The notes below the pieces were generated by a model, which had not been told where the DNA came from, did no database searches, and saw only the letters and a program-made list of their open reading frames with translations. Position numbers and translations under genes: made by a program. Of a stretch of DNA of 56,323 nt, positions 9,179 through 17,511 are shown one piece after another (the first letter of the stretch is position 1; each line of letters starts with the position of its first letter). Source of the DNA: Spirochaetaceae bacterium 4572_59. GTDB taxonomy: Bacteria; Spirochaetota; Spirochaetia; DSM-2461. Location: positions 1 to 56,323 of the forward strand of contig NBMC01000006.1 of assembly GCA_002084805.1 (NCBI GenBank), written 5' to 3'.

Positions 9179-9209
9179 ATGTCTCCTCTTTTGCTCTAAG
9201 AGGAGACAT
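9179..9209 (-). terminator. Perfect 12-bp hairpin between binding-protein gene and permeases
   Basis: ATGTCTCCTCTT (9179-9190) pairs with AAGAGGAGACAT (9198-9209) around a 7-base loop. On the coding strand it is followed by TTTTATATT. It lies inside the operon, so it is more likely a partial terminator or an mRNA-stabilising 3' hairpin than a full stop. Confidence 0.7.
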
Positions 9210-9229
9210 CGTGATTCTAGGACAAAAAA

Positions 9230-10456
9230 TTAGTTAGCGTCAGCAATAATTTTATCCTGGCTTATTTGCAGCTCTTTAACTACCTGTTCAGCTGTTTTTG
9301 TACCGACAAATAATTCTGATAAAGCGAGATTTAAGGAATTATTTACTAGAGAATAGAGGTCATCTCTAAGCGACTCAACGCCTGGAAGCTCCTGTGCATC
9401 TCTGATTATATCAGAAAATTCACCAAGATCTGTTTCAAAACCTTTAAAGTTTGAAGGATGTCCATTTGTATTGTGATATAGAGGAGCTCCTCCTTCAGGA
9501 TCAGATATCCATTCAAGAAATTTTATAGAGGCTTCTTTGTTTTTTGATTTTTGAGCAATACCGGTTACTAAGCCCTGGATTCGTATTCCCTGAAGTTTTT
9601 CTCCCTCGTGATTTGAAGGTAGTGCAAAAACACCAAGATCAAAATCTCTTAAATCTGACCCGTGAACATGGCTGTTGGCATTCCATGTCCCAGCAAAGGT
9701 CATAGCGGCATTACCATCATTGATAAACTGTTTAGACTGCATACCTGAAAGACCTGTAGATTCTTCTGCGTAATACCCTTTTTTGATGAAATCCTCCACC
9801 TCTTTGAATGCATCAAGCCAGATTGGATCAGTCCATTTTACTTCCCCATTATCCAGTTTCTCAACCATTTTAGGATCATTTTGATATATTCGCTGTAAAG
9901 GCCCGATTCCAGCATACCACCAAGTCCAACCATCTTTGAATCCCTCTACAAGAGGAGTTTCTCCAGCATCTTTTAGTGTCTGACAAACGGTATTGAATTC
10001 TTTCCATGTTTTTGGGATAGAAATATCGTATTTTGCAAACATATCTTTATTATACCATACGGCTTCTACAAAATTTCCAATAACAATACCGTAAACTTTT
10101 CCATTAGAAGCAGTAGCCGCATCGTTGTTTTTTATATTTTCCAGTACAGGCTGTCCCGTTAGATCAAACATAATATCATCATTAAACAGTTCTTTTCTCA
10201 TATCAGCTCTGACGCCCATAACATCCAGATCTGCACCACCAGTAATCCTTGTTCGGGCTACTTGACCATAATCAGTACCGAGTTGCTGGAAGTCCATTTC
10301 AATTCCGGTCTGTTCTGTAAATAGTTCTAGTAATTCAGGAGAATAATCTGCCCAGGTAATATAGTTTATCTTTTCAGAACCATCTTCCTGTGCCCCATTA
10401 GCCATAACTGGTAGGCTGATTACCATTGCTGTGATCAATAATAATATTTTCTTCAT
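9230..10456 (-). CDS. Extracellular sugar-binding protein of CUT1 importer
   Basis: A 408-residue protein of the SBP_bac_1 family. It has a signal peptide (MKKILLLITAMVISLPVMANG) with no lipobox cysteine, then a mature start AQEDGSEKINYITWADYSPE. Internal features fit the family, for example GKVYGIVIGNFVEAVWYNKDMF near residue 120 and the MTFAGTWNANSHVHG stretch. It is the first gene of the importer operon; two permease genes follow after a hairpin. Its promoter carries a repeated palindromic operator. The ligand is probably an oligosaccharide released from a plant or microbial glycan, by association with GH172 enzymes. Confidence 0.92.
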   Translation of the reverse strand: MKKILLLITAMVISLPVMANGAQEDGSEKINYITWADYSPELLELFTEQTGIEMDFQQLGTDYGQVARTRITGGADLDVMGVRADMRKELFNDDIMFDLTGQPVLENIKNNDAATASNGKVYGIVIGNFVEAVWYNKDMFAKYDISIPKTWKEFNTVCQTLKDAGETPLVEGFKDGWTWWYAGIGPLQRIYQNDPKMVEKLDNGEVKWTDPIWLDAFKEVEDFIKKGYYAEESTGLSGMQSKQFINDGNAAMTFAGTWNANSHVHGSDLRDFDLGVFALPSNHEGEKLQGIRIQGLVTGIAQKSKNKEASIKFLEWISDPEGGAPLYHNTNGHPSNFKGFETDLGEFSDIIRDAQELPGVESLRDDLYSLVNNSLNLALSELFVGTKTAEQVVKELQISQDKIIADAN

Positions 10457-10490
10457 TAGTTGAACTCCTTTTTTTTATAAGTAAAGAATT

Positions 10491-10559
10491 GCGTAACATA
10501 TTACGTTACTGTGCGTAATATGTTACGTTAAACATATTACGCATAGTCCTGTCTGTCAA
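10491..10559 (-). promoter_or_regulatory. Promoter of the sugar-binding-protein operon with repeated CGTAA-N4-TTACG operators
   Basis: On the minus strand, TTGACA (complement of 10554-10559), a 17-base spacer and TATGTT (complement of 10531-10536) form a good sigma-70-type promoter. Palindromes CGTAA-N4-TTACG lie at 10492-10505 and 10514-10527, and a third, imperfect copy ends at 10542 over the -10 box. Three clustered sites covering -10 and the transcription start are the layout of a repressor operator. The local regulator is AraC-type and would not normally use such short palindromes, so a LacI- or GntR-type repressor encoded elsewhere is likely. Confidence 0.65.
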
Positions 10560-10691
10560 TCCTTTTTCCGTGAAAGCCTTTGTGTCTCAATTTGTTTTTA
10601 TTGGGATAAGGGATTGAAATGTTCGAAAAAACAAAATATTAAACTCAATTCTCGATATATTACAGTTCAATCATTTTTAGCAAATAATACT

Positions 10692-10738
10692 TTGACACGA
10701 TATCAAAATAGGGCTAAGTTTTACGAAACAGTATCGCA
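10692..10738 (+). promoter_or_regulatory. Promoter of the six-hairpin glycosidase / GH172 pair with shared element
   Basis: TTGACA (10692-10697), 17 bases, then TAAGTT (10715-10720). Just downstream, on the minus strand at 10725-10738, is TGCGATACTGTTTC, almost identical to the element at 4782-4795 upstream of the kinase gene. The rest of the 302-base gap between the binding-protein gene and this gene holds only the divergent promoter described separately. Confidence 0.5.
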
Positions 10739-10758
10739 ATAATTCTAAGGAGCTTCGC

Positions 10759-12198
10759 TTGGTTTTTAATAAAGCTCATCTGACAACAGGCAATTACGAA
10801 ATTGACAGTGCCTTCCGCATAGCTATGTCAGATATTTTTATCAATATAAATCCCTATAAAGCGGGAAAACTGGAAAAAGAGGAGAACATCCTCATGGCCG
10901 GTATGGGTTATTGGAGTCCCTGGACCAGAGACTCTGCTATAAATACCTGGAGTGGTGCGGGTTTACTCATTCCCGATGTAACTAAAAATAATCTCTATGC
11001 CGTATTGGAAAAAGAGGGAGAGCTTCGTGTGGGATCGGGGTCGCTTCAGTTCTGGGATATCATTATCTGGATTACCGGGGCCTGGTCGCAATATCTTTTT
11101 ACAGGTGATAAGACATTTCTCGGTGATGCCTACACTGCCGGAATCAATACCCTGAAAGATATAACTGAAAATGAATGGGATGAAGAGGAGGGGCTTTTCC
11201 GCGGTCCCGCTTCCTACAGTGATGGAATTTCCGCTTATCCCGACTCGTGGGCAGAAACAGATGATGAGTCAGGTATAGAAGCGTGGGTTCGTCTGCATCC
11301 CGACAAACAGCTAGAGACAGGAATGGGATTCCCCATGTTTACTCTTTCTACCAATGCCCTCTTTTACAATGCCTATATAGTTCTCAATCTTATGTCAAAA
11401 GAATTGAGCATAGACAGAGAAGATGATTTTATCGCTAAAGCGGAGAAATTGAAAGATTCAATAAACAGTCATTTCTGGAATGAAAAAGATCAATGCTATT
11501 ATTACCTTATAGATGAACAGGGATTGGCTCCATTTCAGAGTTCTCTTGGTAATGCTTTTCTTCTTCTCTTTGAGATTTCGCCGGAAGAGCGAATAGAGAA
11601 GATTATAGAAAATCAGAAGATAAGCGCGGGAGGAATTCCCTGTATGTGGCCCCCTTATGATCGATACAGGATTTCCGAAGAGGATTATGGACGCCATTCG
11701 GGAACAGTCTGGCCCCAGATTGAAGCTATGCTTGTGGATGGGTTTGTAAAGAATGGGGAAAAGGGGAAGTTTTTTGATTCGCTCAATAAATTGGCCTCCA
11801 ATGTGACCCGGGATCAGCAGTTTTATGAGATCTACCATCCCGATACGGGTCTTCCCTACGGAGGTATTCAGGAAATGCCCGGAAATAAAGAACATTTGTG
11901 GCCCTCTATGCCTCATCAGGCCTGGTGTGCCACTGGGTATTTCAGGATGATTGCCGCGGGAGTTTTCGGGATGAATTATAGAGTCGATGGAATCTTTTTC
12001 TCTCCCAGTGTTCCCGATAATTGGCTCGAGAACATCTCTCTTAAATCTCTAAAATACCGTAATATGGAACTGAATCTGTTCATAAGCGGAAGAGGGAGTC
12101 AAATCGTTACGATGACGATTAATGGTAGGAATACCGATAACAATTTTATACCATCTCACCTTAGTGGTGTTCAAAATGTAGAAATCGTATTGAAATAA
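10759..12198 (+). CDS. Six-hairpin (alpha/alpha-barrel) glycosidase, intracellular
   Basis: A 479-residue protein with a TTG start placed by AAGGAG at 10748. No signal peptide. The fold is read from repeated aromatic-rich helices and barrel motifs: MGYWSPWTRDSAINTWSG near residue 50, WDIIIWITGAWSQYL, DSWAETDDESGIEAWVRLHP, HSGTVWPQIEAMLVDGF and the late LWPSMPHQAWCATGYFRM with a FSPSVPDNW end. These resemble MGH/GH63-like, amylo-glucosidase-like proteins that cleave alpha-linked oligosaccharides, but I cannot name the GH family or the catalytic pair. It is followed after 21 bases by the second GH172 gene, so the two probably work on the same imported glycan. Confidence 0.75.
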   Translation: MVFNKAHLTTGNYEIDSAFRIAMSDIFININPYKAGKLEKEENILMAGMGYWSPWTRDSAINTWSGAGLLIPDVTKNNLYAVLEKEGELRVGSGSLQFWDIIIWITGAWSQYLFTGDKTFLGDAYTAGINTLKDITENEWDEEEGLFRGPASYSDGISAYPDSWAETDDESGIEAWVRLHPDKQLETGMGFPMFTLSTNALFYNAYIVLNLMSKELSIDREDDFIAKAEKLKDSINSHFWNEKDQCYYYLIDEQGLAPFQSSLGNAFLLLFEISPEERIEKIIENQKISAGGIPCMWPPYDRYRISEEDYGRHSGTVWPQIEAMLVDGFVKNGEKGKFFDSLNKLASNVTRDQQFYEIYHPDTGLPYGGIQEMPGNKEHLWPSMPHQAWCATGYFRMIAAGVFGMNYRVDGIFFSPSVPDNWLENISLKSLKYRNMELNLFISGRGSQIVTMTINGRNTDNNFIPSHLSGVQNVEIVLK

Positions 12199-12219
12199 TA
12201 ATTGAGGAGCAACGGCTTT

Positions 12220-13263
12220 ATGAATGGCATGAATAGTTTTAACGATCTAGAGCTTTCGAGGATTAAGACAAGAAAAACAATGCAGGCGACCACATTTGAT
12301 CTTGATAAGCCGGCTAAGGTTCACCTTTTAAAGGCCGGTGCCAATGATGTTTTATTCGATGTTAAAGGAAAGGGTTATATTTCCAATCTCTGGCTCACTT
12401 TTCCCGGTTGGTTCTGGCAGCACTGGAATGAATCCGCCGATGTCGATCAGTCTATTTTAAAGGATATGATTATCAGAATATATTGGGATGGTGCCTCGAA
12501 TCCCGCTGTGGAAAGTCCAGTAGGAGATCTGTTCGGGAACGGACTCAATGAGATCTCCAATTTTACCAGCAAATATCACGGAATGTCTTCTGGGGGATTT
12601 TTTCTCAAATTCCCCATGCCCTTTCGAACGGGGTTTAAGATCACGGTTGAAAATCTTCACAACACATTTGATGCCGACCTTTTTATGAATGTCCTTTATC
12701 AGCTCGATGACAATCTTCCAGAAGATGCCGGTTATTTTCACACCAGATTTAAAACATCCCGTCTGGAGAATATCGCCGATGTTCCTATGGGGGAATTTGA
12801 AGGTAAAGGACAGTATGTGGGTTGTAACCTTGCCATGCAGGGGGAGCAACGCGGCTACATGTTTTTTCTGGAGGCTCCCGAGTATATCTGGGTCGATGGA
12901 GAGGAAGATGCGGGGATTAAGGGAACCGGACTGGAGGATTATTTTCTTGGTGGATGGTATTTCCGCGAAGGGATGTTTCAGGGGCCGCTTCACGGTGTAA
13001 CAGCCAAAGATCCGCTCAATGCATCGATCGCCATGTATCGTCTCCATGAAGCTGATGCTGTCTCCTTTGAAGAAGATTTTAAGATGGCCTTTGTAAATCC
13101 CTTCAAAGAATGGAGTAAAGAAAGGTTGAAGCCCTTCTGTTATTCCTCGCTTATATTCGGATATCTCTATAAGCCCGATGGACCGGGAAAACAGATCCCG
13201 TCGAGAGAGGAACTGCAGTTGTGGTACAGGGTGAAAAATATAGATCATCAGAGCATCCCATGA
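12220..13263 (+). CDS. GH172 (DUF2961) family glycoside hydrolase, single-domain form
   Basis: A 347-residue DUF2961 protein. The ATG at 12220 (MNGMNSFNDLELSR) is preferred because GAGGAG lies 10 bases upstream; a TTG at 12202 lies before that site. Family signatures are ESPVGDLFGNGLNEISN, GQYVGCNLAMQGE and GTGLEDYFLGGWYF. The two probable catalytic glutamates (E218 in FFLEAPEY, E239 in GLEDYF) are 21 residues apart, exactly as in the large paralogue at 2646-4703, although the surrounding sequence differs a lot. It lacks the accessory domain of that paralogue and any signal peptide. Likely role: cytoplasmic hydrolysis of a furanoside linkage. Confidence 0.82.
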   Translation: MNGMNSFNDLELSRIKTRKTMQATTFDLDKPAKVHLLKAGANDVLFDVKGKGYISNLWLTFPGWFWQHWNESADVDQSILKDMIIRIYWDGASNPAVESPVGDLFGNGLNEISNFTSKYHGMSSGGFFLKFPMPFRTGFKITVENLHNTFDADLFMNVLYQLDDNLPEDAGYFHTRFKTSRLENIADVPMGEFEGKGQYVGCNLAMQGEQRGYMFFLEAPEYIWVDGEEDAGIKGTGLEDYFLGGWYFREGMFQGPLHGVTAKDPLNASIAMYRLHEADAVSFEEDFKMAFVNPFKEWSKERLKPFCYSSLIFGYLYKPDGPGKQIPSREELQLWYRVKNIDHQSIP

Positions 13264-13362
13264 TATATTCTGGGCAGAAGGAGACGTCTCTTGAATGTCA
13301 GTAAATCATTACCTCTTATATAATTGACAGAAAATTGAGACTTCGACCTATCTTTTAGAAAA

Positions 13363-13391
13363 GGGCAATGATAAAGTTTTGCCCATTGCCC
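13363..13391. terminator. Hairpin between convergent GH172 and decayed glycosidase genes
   Basis: GGGCAATG (13363-13370) pairs with CATTGCCC (13384-13391). On the minus strand it is followed by TTTTC, and on the plus strand the loop is T-rich. It could end transcripts from either side. Confidence 0.6.
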
Positions 13392-13408
13392 TCGATTCAG
13401 GATTCTCA

Positions 13409-15232
13409 TTAGGTCCAATCCATCAGTACTTTAGCCTTTCCTCTGTTTTCAAGAATGGCGTATAAAACATAAAACTGATCGCTTAAAAGCCCCTCATAGC
13501 CGTTGGCTTTTCCACTCCAGTCTTTCCAGTCAACTCCGGTTCCAATTCCAGAGAATGCCTTTTCACTTTCAAAGGCATCCATAACGGCCTCTTCCATCTC
13601 TTTCGCTACCGGATAATTGTACATTCCCAGAGCCCTCAGGTAGTAAAATGATTGACTGAAAGTAGCTCCCCCATTTTCATATTGCCCGAAGCTGTCGCTG
13701 CCATCTTCTGTTTGAGGTTCTCCCAGGACTCCTCCTTCTGTATAATCCTCACGTCGTATGGGGATCAGGTTCCCGGGAAGTCCCAGACCAAAATGGGTAT
13801 ATCCAACTTCTAATCTCTTTTCCTCCAGTCTATCCAGGATCTTTCTGGCTTCTATTTCCTCAATCAAACCATATGTTATGGCTATTCCATTGATAAAGAG
13901 AAACGCATAATCGTGGATCTTGCCATCTCTGCTTTTCCAGCCTGCAAGCCATCCTGTTTCTCTGTTGAAAAATGTGGGATTGAAATTTTCTTTCAGCTTT
14001 TTGGCGGCATTTTTAAATAAATCACTTTCATCTGTTTTTTTCAGTTTTTCGGCCGCTGATGATAACAATCGGAAGGCTCTGTAGCTGTAGGCATTAACAA
14101 AGGCATCGAGATGTCCAAAGGAAATGACATCCCACCAGTTTGAAGACCATTTTCTCTCGCCGGCATTTCCGCTGAGCGCCTGTGAAACCAGAAGACCATC
14201 TTCATTTCTTTCATTCAGCATTCTCATTCCCGCTGCGGAGATATATCTCCAATTTTTCTCTACCCATTCCAGATCATTTATACTGTGCGAGGATACTATT
14301 GATGAGATAATCAATGAGGGATCAGTGTCGAGAAACTGACTTCGGTTGGATCCATATCCCTGACCATTTTTTATTCCAAGTTCCGCTGTATATTGACAGA
14401 GCTGGGACAGGTTCACCGGTGAATTTTTTACAACAGAAGCCATGTCTGCATAGACATGCTGGACAAAATGGCAGTTGATGCTTGCCGAGTTATTGCTCAT
14501 TCCATAAAATTCAGGGCGGAAAGCAAAAACACCGGCATAACTCCTGCGAAAGGTATTGTGGTTGATGTTTTTTTCGGGAATGATATCAATTGGAGATATT
14601 CTCAATACAATCCTGTGATCCCCTTTGTGAAGAAGTAGATTCCCACCCTTCTGTGCTGTGATACCAGGGGAGATTCCCATCCATGAAATATTCCCCATTC
14701 TGTAACTGTCAGTGTGCAGAAAAGTCGTTTCATTGTTGCCTTCTAAAAGCTCCACTTTCAATGTTCCGTAGTTTGGAGCGTGGATAAGGGCGGGAAAGTG
14801 ACAGAGGCCCATCTCAAATCCCTTTTCGGGAGAAATAGGTTGTGCAATGACAGCTGTAATGGCTTTCTGCAGGTTCCACACAAAACGGATGGAATCATTT
14901 ACCATCAGTAGCTCATCCTCATCTACCTGTTGTAGTATATCAATAATAAGTTCCTCATTATTGATTTTATACGAGTAGGATGTTTTAATATTTTCTGTTA
15001 TTTTTGTATCATAATGAATAGATTTTTTATCATAGATGAAATTGTCTGTTTTTATTTCTCCTGAAGTCTTATACCCAGCAAGTCCGACGTAATGGGGTCC
15101 GGAGTTATTTTCCTCTGCGGTAATCAAGTTTCTATTCTGTCTTCCTGATGACTCCGAATCCCATCCGAAAGAAAGTATCTGTGCAGAACTCCTGTCAAAA
15201 CTACCTTTTAACCACTTATTTTCAAGACTCAC
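13409..15232 (-). pseudogene. Six-hairpin glycosidase, 3' part of an apparently interrupted gene
   Basis: About 607 residues are open from a GTG at 15232. The C-terminal half is a six-hairpin barrel (SSNWWDVISFGHLDAFVNAY, TEDGSDSFGQYENGGATFS, GVDWKDWSGKANGYEGLL); the N-terminal half is a beta-rich domain. The GTG has no ribosome site, and the same frame stays open upstream (TITAADVVSLENKW) to an amber codon at 15308-15310. Beyond that codon the same frame carries a further domain to 15850. I read this as one ancestral gene broken by a nonsense codon. The barrel half may still be intact as a protein segment, but expression is doubtful. It was probably the third glycosidase of the island. Confidence 0.6.
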
Positions 15233-15307
15233 AACATCAGCAGCTGTGATGGTTTTTTTTAATCTGCTTCGAGATGGACCATCGGATTGGTAAAGGGAAT
15301 AGTTTTC

Positions 15308-15850
15308 CTATTCACCCTCAAAGATCCATTCTACAGTCAGTGTTGATTTATAGAAAACAAAGTCCGCTGTAATGGAGGCACTCATGGCATTCCACTTTTT
15401 TTCAACGGTCTGAAGTATGTCCACTCTTATCACATCTATATCAACTGCTTTCCATATTGCTGAATATGGTTCTATTCCGTTGCCGGACCCTTCATGAATT
15501 GTTATCCATGTTGTAGAGTCGGGTATCGATACTCTTATTTTACCTGGGTAAGATAGATCACCTTCATTGTCGCCCCATGGCTCAATGCGGATTCCAGAAA
15601 CAGATCTTGTCTGTGAAAAATTATCTATTCGAAACATGGAGCTTCCGGTTGACTCTTTTGTTGTATTCCAGAGTCCCTTTCTGTGCTGGTATCCCTTTCC
15701 TGACCATACTTCATAGCTATACATAAAAGGGAGGGTAAGCTCCTGTCCAGTTTCCGCCAGCCTTTGAAGGAGTTCAGTCGACTGGCGGTTGAAGGATGTA
15801 ATGAATGATTTATCAATCAGCTCTATAAGGGGCTGATAAAAGATGAAGCC
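15308..15850 (-). pseudogene. 5' part of the interrupted glycosidase gene (discoidin-like domain), no usable start
   Basis: In the same frame as the glycosidase, about 180 codons run from 15850 to the TAG at 15308. An ATG at 15724 gives 138 residues, but clear coding sequence continues upstream (LIELIDKSFITSFNRQSTEL, then LLQRLAETGQELTLPF) with no ATG, GTG or TTG before a TAG at 15851. The segment resembles an F5/8 type C (discoidin) carbohydrate-binding fold: YEVWSGKGYQHRKGLWNTT and SGIRIEPWGDNEGDLSYPGK. Missing start plus terminal amber codon argue for a decayed gene. An alternative is initiation at a rare ATT or CTG codon with amber read-through. Confidence 0.6.
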
Positions 15851-15859
15851 CTATGGAAA

Positions 15860-16636
15860 TCAGACGATTCTGATGTCTATTCCCCTCTCCCGGATCTCCC
15901 CTTCAATATCTTCCGGAATATCACAATCTGTTATTATAGTATCAAAATCGCTTAAATCTGCAAAATACAGGCTTTGAACCCTTTTGAATTTCGAAGAATC
16001 AAGAAGTAAAACACGTGTGAAGGCAGAATCGAGGGCGGATCTTTTTAAATCTCTTTCAAATTCTGCAGAGCAGGTTGCCCCTAAACGGAGATTCATCCCG
16101 CTGGCGGAAATAAAGGCTTTATTTACCCTTGTTTTTTTAATAAGCTCAATTCCTTCCCGGCTCTCAAACATCATGGAACTGCTATGGTATCGTCCCCCCG
16201 GTAGAGTAATGCTTAGCATGTTCTTTGCCAGTATGATATTCAATATGTTCAGGCTGAAGCATACAACATTTATCTTCATATCAACGGGTAGCTTTTTGGC
16301 CAGGAATTCAGTTGTGGAACCTGCGTCTATGAGTATGTGATCATCAGGGCTGATCATTTTTATTGCTTCTTCAGCAATACGTTGCTTGGCATCCTGGAAT
16401 TCTGTTGATGCCGAAATAACGGAGTAGGGAGAGGACTCTTCCGCTTCTTTTTGAGGATTGTAGAGGAACATACCCCGGATCATCTGTAACTCTGAATCCT
16501 TCAGAATCTCTTCAATATCCCTTCTTATAGTCATTATCGATACATTGAGAATCTCAGCCAACTGTCTGATGGAGAGTGATTTGGATTCCCTTATTAAATC
16601 AATAATTTTATTGACACGATCCTGTTTGATACTCAT
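15860..16636 (-). CDS. DeoR-family transcriptional repressor of the deoxysugar operon
   Basis: A 258-residue DeoR-family regulator. The N-terminal winged helix is clear (VNKIIDLIRESKSLSIRQLAEIL, then VSIMTIRRDIEEI), and the sensor domain has the ISPDDHILIDAGSTTEFLAK signature that binds a phosphorylated sugar. The ATG is preceded by GAGAGGG. It is divergent from the class II aldolase operon with 148 bases between, and that gap carries strong palindromes. Most likely it represses the aldolase-transporter-kinase operon until a phosphosugar appears. The decayed glycosidase lies just downstream in the same direction. Confidence 0.9.
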   Translation of the reverse strand: MSIKQDRVNKIIDLIRESKSLSIRQLAEILNVSIMTIRRDIEEILKDSELQMIRGMFLYNPQKEAEESSPYSVISASTEFQDAKQRIAEEAIKMISPDDHILIDAGSTTEFLAKKLPVDMKINVVCFSLNILNIILAKNMLSITLPGGRYHSSSMMFESREGIELIKKTRVNKAFISASGMNLRLGATCSAEFERDLKRSALDSAFTRVLLLDSSKFKRVQSLYFADLSDFDTIITDCDIPEDIEGEIRERGIDIRIV

Positions 16637-16665
16637 ATGACCCTCTCTTTTATAATGAAACTAGA

Positions 16666-16768
16666 ATATCGCTAAATCCTGTTTCTTAGCAATATCTGCA
16701 AAAATAAATTTGACAGTAATTAATATCGATGTTACTATAGTAACATAAAAATGAAACTATAGTAACAT
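16666..16768. promoter_or_regulatory. Divergent promoter and operators of deoR / aldolase operon
   Basis: For the plus strand: TTGACA (16710-16715), 17 bases, TACTAT (16733-16738). A perfect 14-bp palindrome GTTACTATAGTAAC (16731-16744) covers the -10 box, and a near copy GAAACTATAGTAAC follows at 16755-16768. A third inverted repeat, ATATCGCTAA (16666-16675) with TTAGCAATAT (16686-16695), lies nearer the deoR start. These are strong candidates for DeoR-family operators that control both directions. Confidence 0.7.
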
Positions 16769-16784
16769 TTTAGGAGAAGATAGT

Positions 16785-17441
16785 TTGGAAAATAGTAAGA
16801 ATTATTTTAAAAAGGCGATAGTTGACGGAGGCATGGACCTTTTCAGTCAGGGATTAACTGTCGGGACATGGGGGAATCTGAGTATTAGAGATCCGGAAAC
16901 CGGTTTAATCTATATTAAACCGAGCGGCATGCCTTATTCGGATATAACAGAGGACGATGTTGTTGTTATGAATCATAAGTTTGAAGTTGTGGAAGGACAC
17001 AGAAAACCATCCATCGAGTTCAACTTTCATATCTCCATTATGAATGAAAGACCAGATGTCAATGTTGTTATTCATACACATCCTATCTATTCAAGTGTAT
17101 TCGGAGTACTCAATGAGGATCTTCCCGGTATCAGTGAAGACTTTGTTCAGATAGTGGGAGACAGGATTATCAATTGTGATTATGCCCTGCCGGGAACCCC
17201 CGAACTGGCTGAAAATGTAGTCAAAGCCCTGGGGGAGAAGAATGCGGTTATGATTCCCAACCATGGAACTATTTGTGTGGGAGGTGATTTTAAAGCTGCT
17301 ATGAAAATAATATTTGTTGTTGAAAAATCGGCACAGATTTATATATTGGCTCGTTCCATCGGTACACCTAAGCTTATTTCTGAAGAAGATATTCTGGCCA
17401 TGCAGGATTTTGCTAAAAATCATTATGGTCAGGGTAAGTAA
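16785..17441 (+). CDS. Class II aldolase, L-fuculose/L-rhamnulose-phosphate aldolase type
   Basis: A 218-residue class II aldolase with TTG start after TAGGAG. Zinc-site residues are present with family spacing: E78, H97 and H99 (VIHTHP) and H160 (IPNHGT). Each sits exactly five positions later than in E. coli FucA (E73, H92, H94, H155). The phosphate loop GTWGNLSIRD is at 27-36. The reaction expected is retro-aldol cleavage of a ketose 1-phosphate to dihydroxyacetone phosphate and lactaldehyde or a similar aldehyde. It leads an operon with a CUT2 importer and a rhamnulokinase-like kinase, which fits deoxysugar use. FucA-like versus RhaD-like versus other ketose phosphates cannot be decided from the sequence. 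Confidence 0.85.
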   Translation: MENSKNYFKKAIVDGGMDLFSQGLTVGTWGNLSIRDPETGLIYIKPSGMPYSDITEDDVVVMNHKFEVVEGHRKPSIEFNFHISIMNERPDVNVVIHTHPIYSSVFGVLNEDLPGISEDFVQIVGDRIINCDYALPGTPELAENVVKALGEKNAVMIPNHGTICVGGDFKAAMKIIFVVEKSAQIYILARSIGTPKLISEEDILAMQDFAKNHYGQGK

Positions 17442-17455
17442 ACAGGATTTTATTT

Positions 17456-17471
17456 CCGATCAACGGATCGG
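17456..17471 (+). other. Small intergenic hairpin before the binding-protein gene
   Basis: CCGATC (17456-17461) and GATCGG (17466-17471) pair across a four-base AACG loop in the 70-base gap between the aldolase and binding-protein genes. It has no T-run and is more likely an RNA processing or stability element than a terminator. Confidence 0.4.
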
Positions 17472-17511
17472 GAATTAAATGATATTATTTTGAAAAGGAG
17501 AATTTATTGAG

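Noticed and set aside
12457-13248. Long minus-strand open frame opposite the second GH172 gene
   Set aside because: It mirrors the GH172 coding frame, has no ribosome site and no recognisable domain, whereas the plus-strand frame has clear family motifs.
15308-15310. Amber recoding (TAG read as an amino acid) to explain interrupted genes
   Set aside because: TAG ends several intact genes here, for example the glycyl radical enzyme (2578-2580), the DppB-like permease (32254-32256) and a CUT2 permease (22101-22103). No pyrrolysine genes are visible. Gene decay is simpler.
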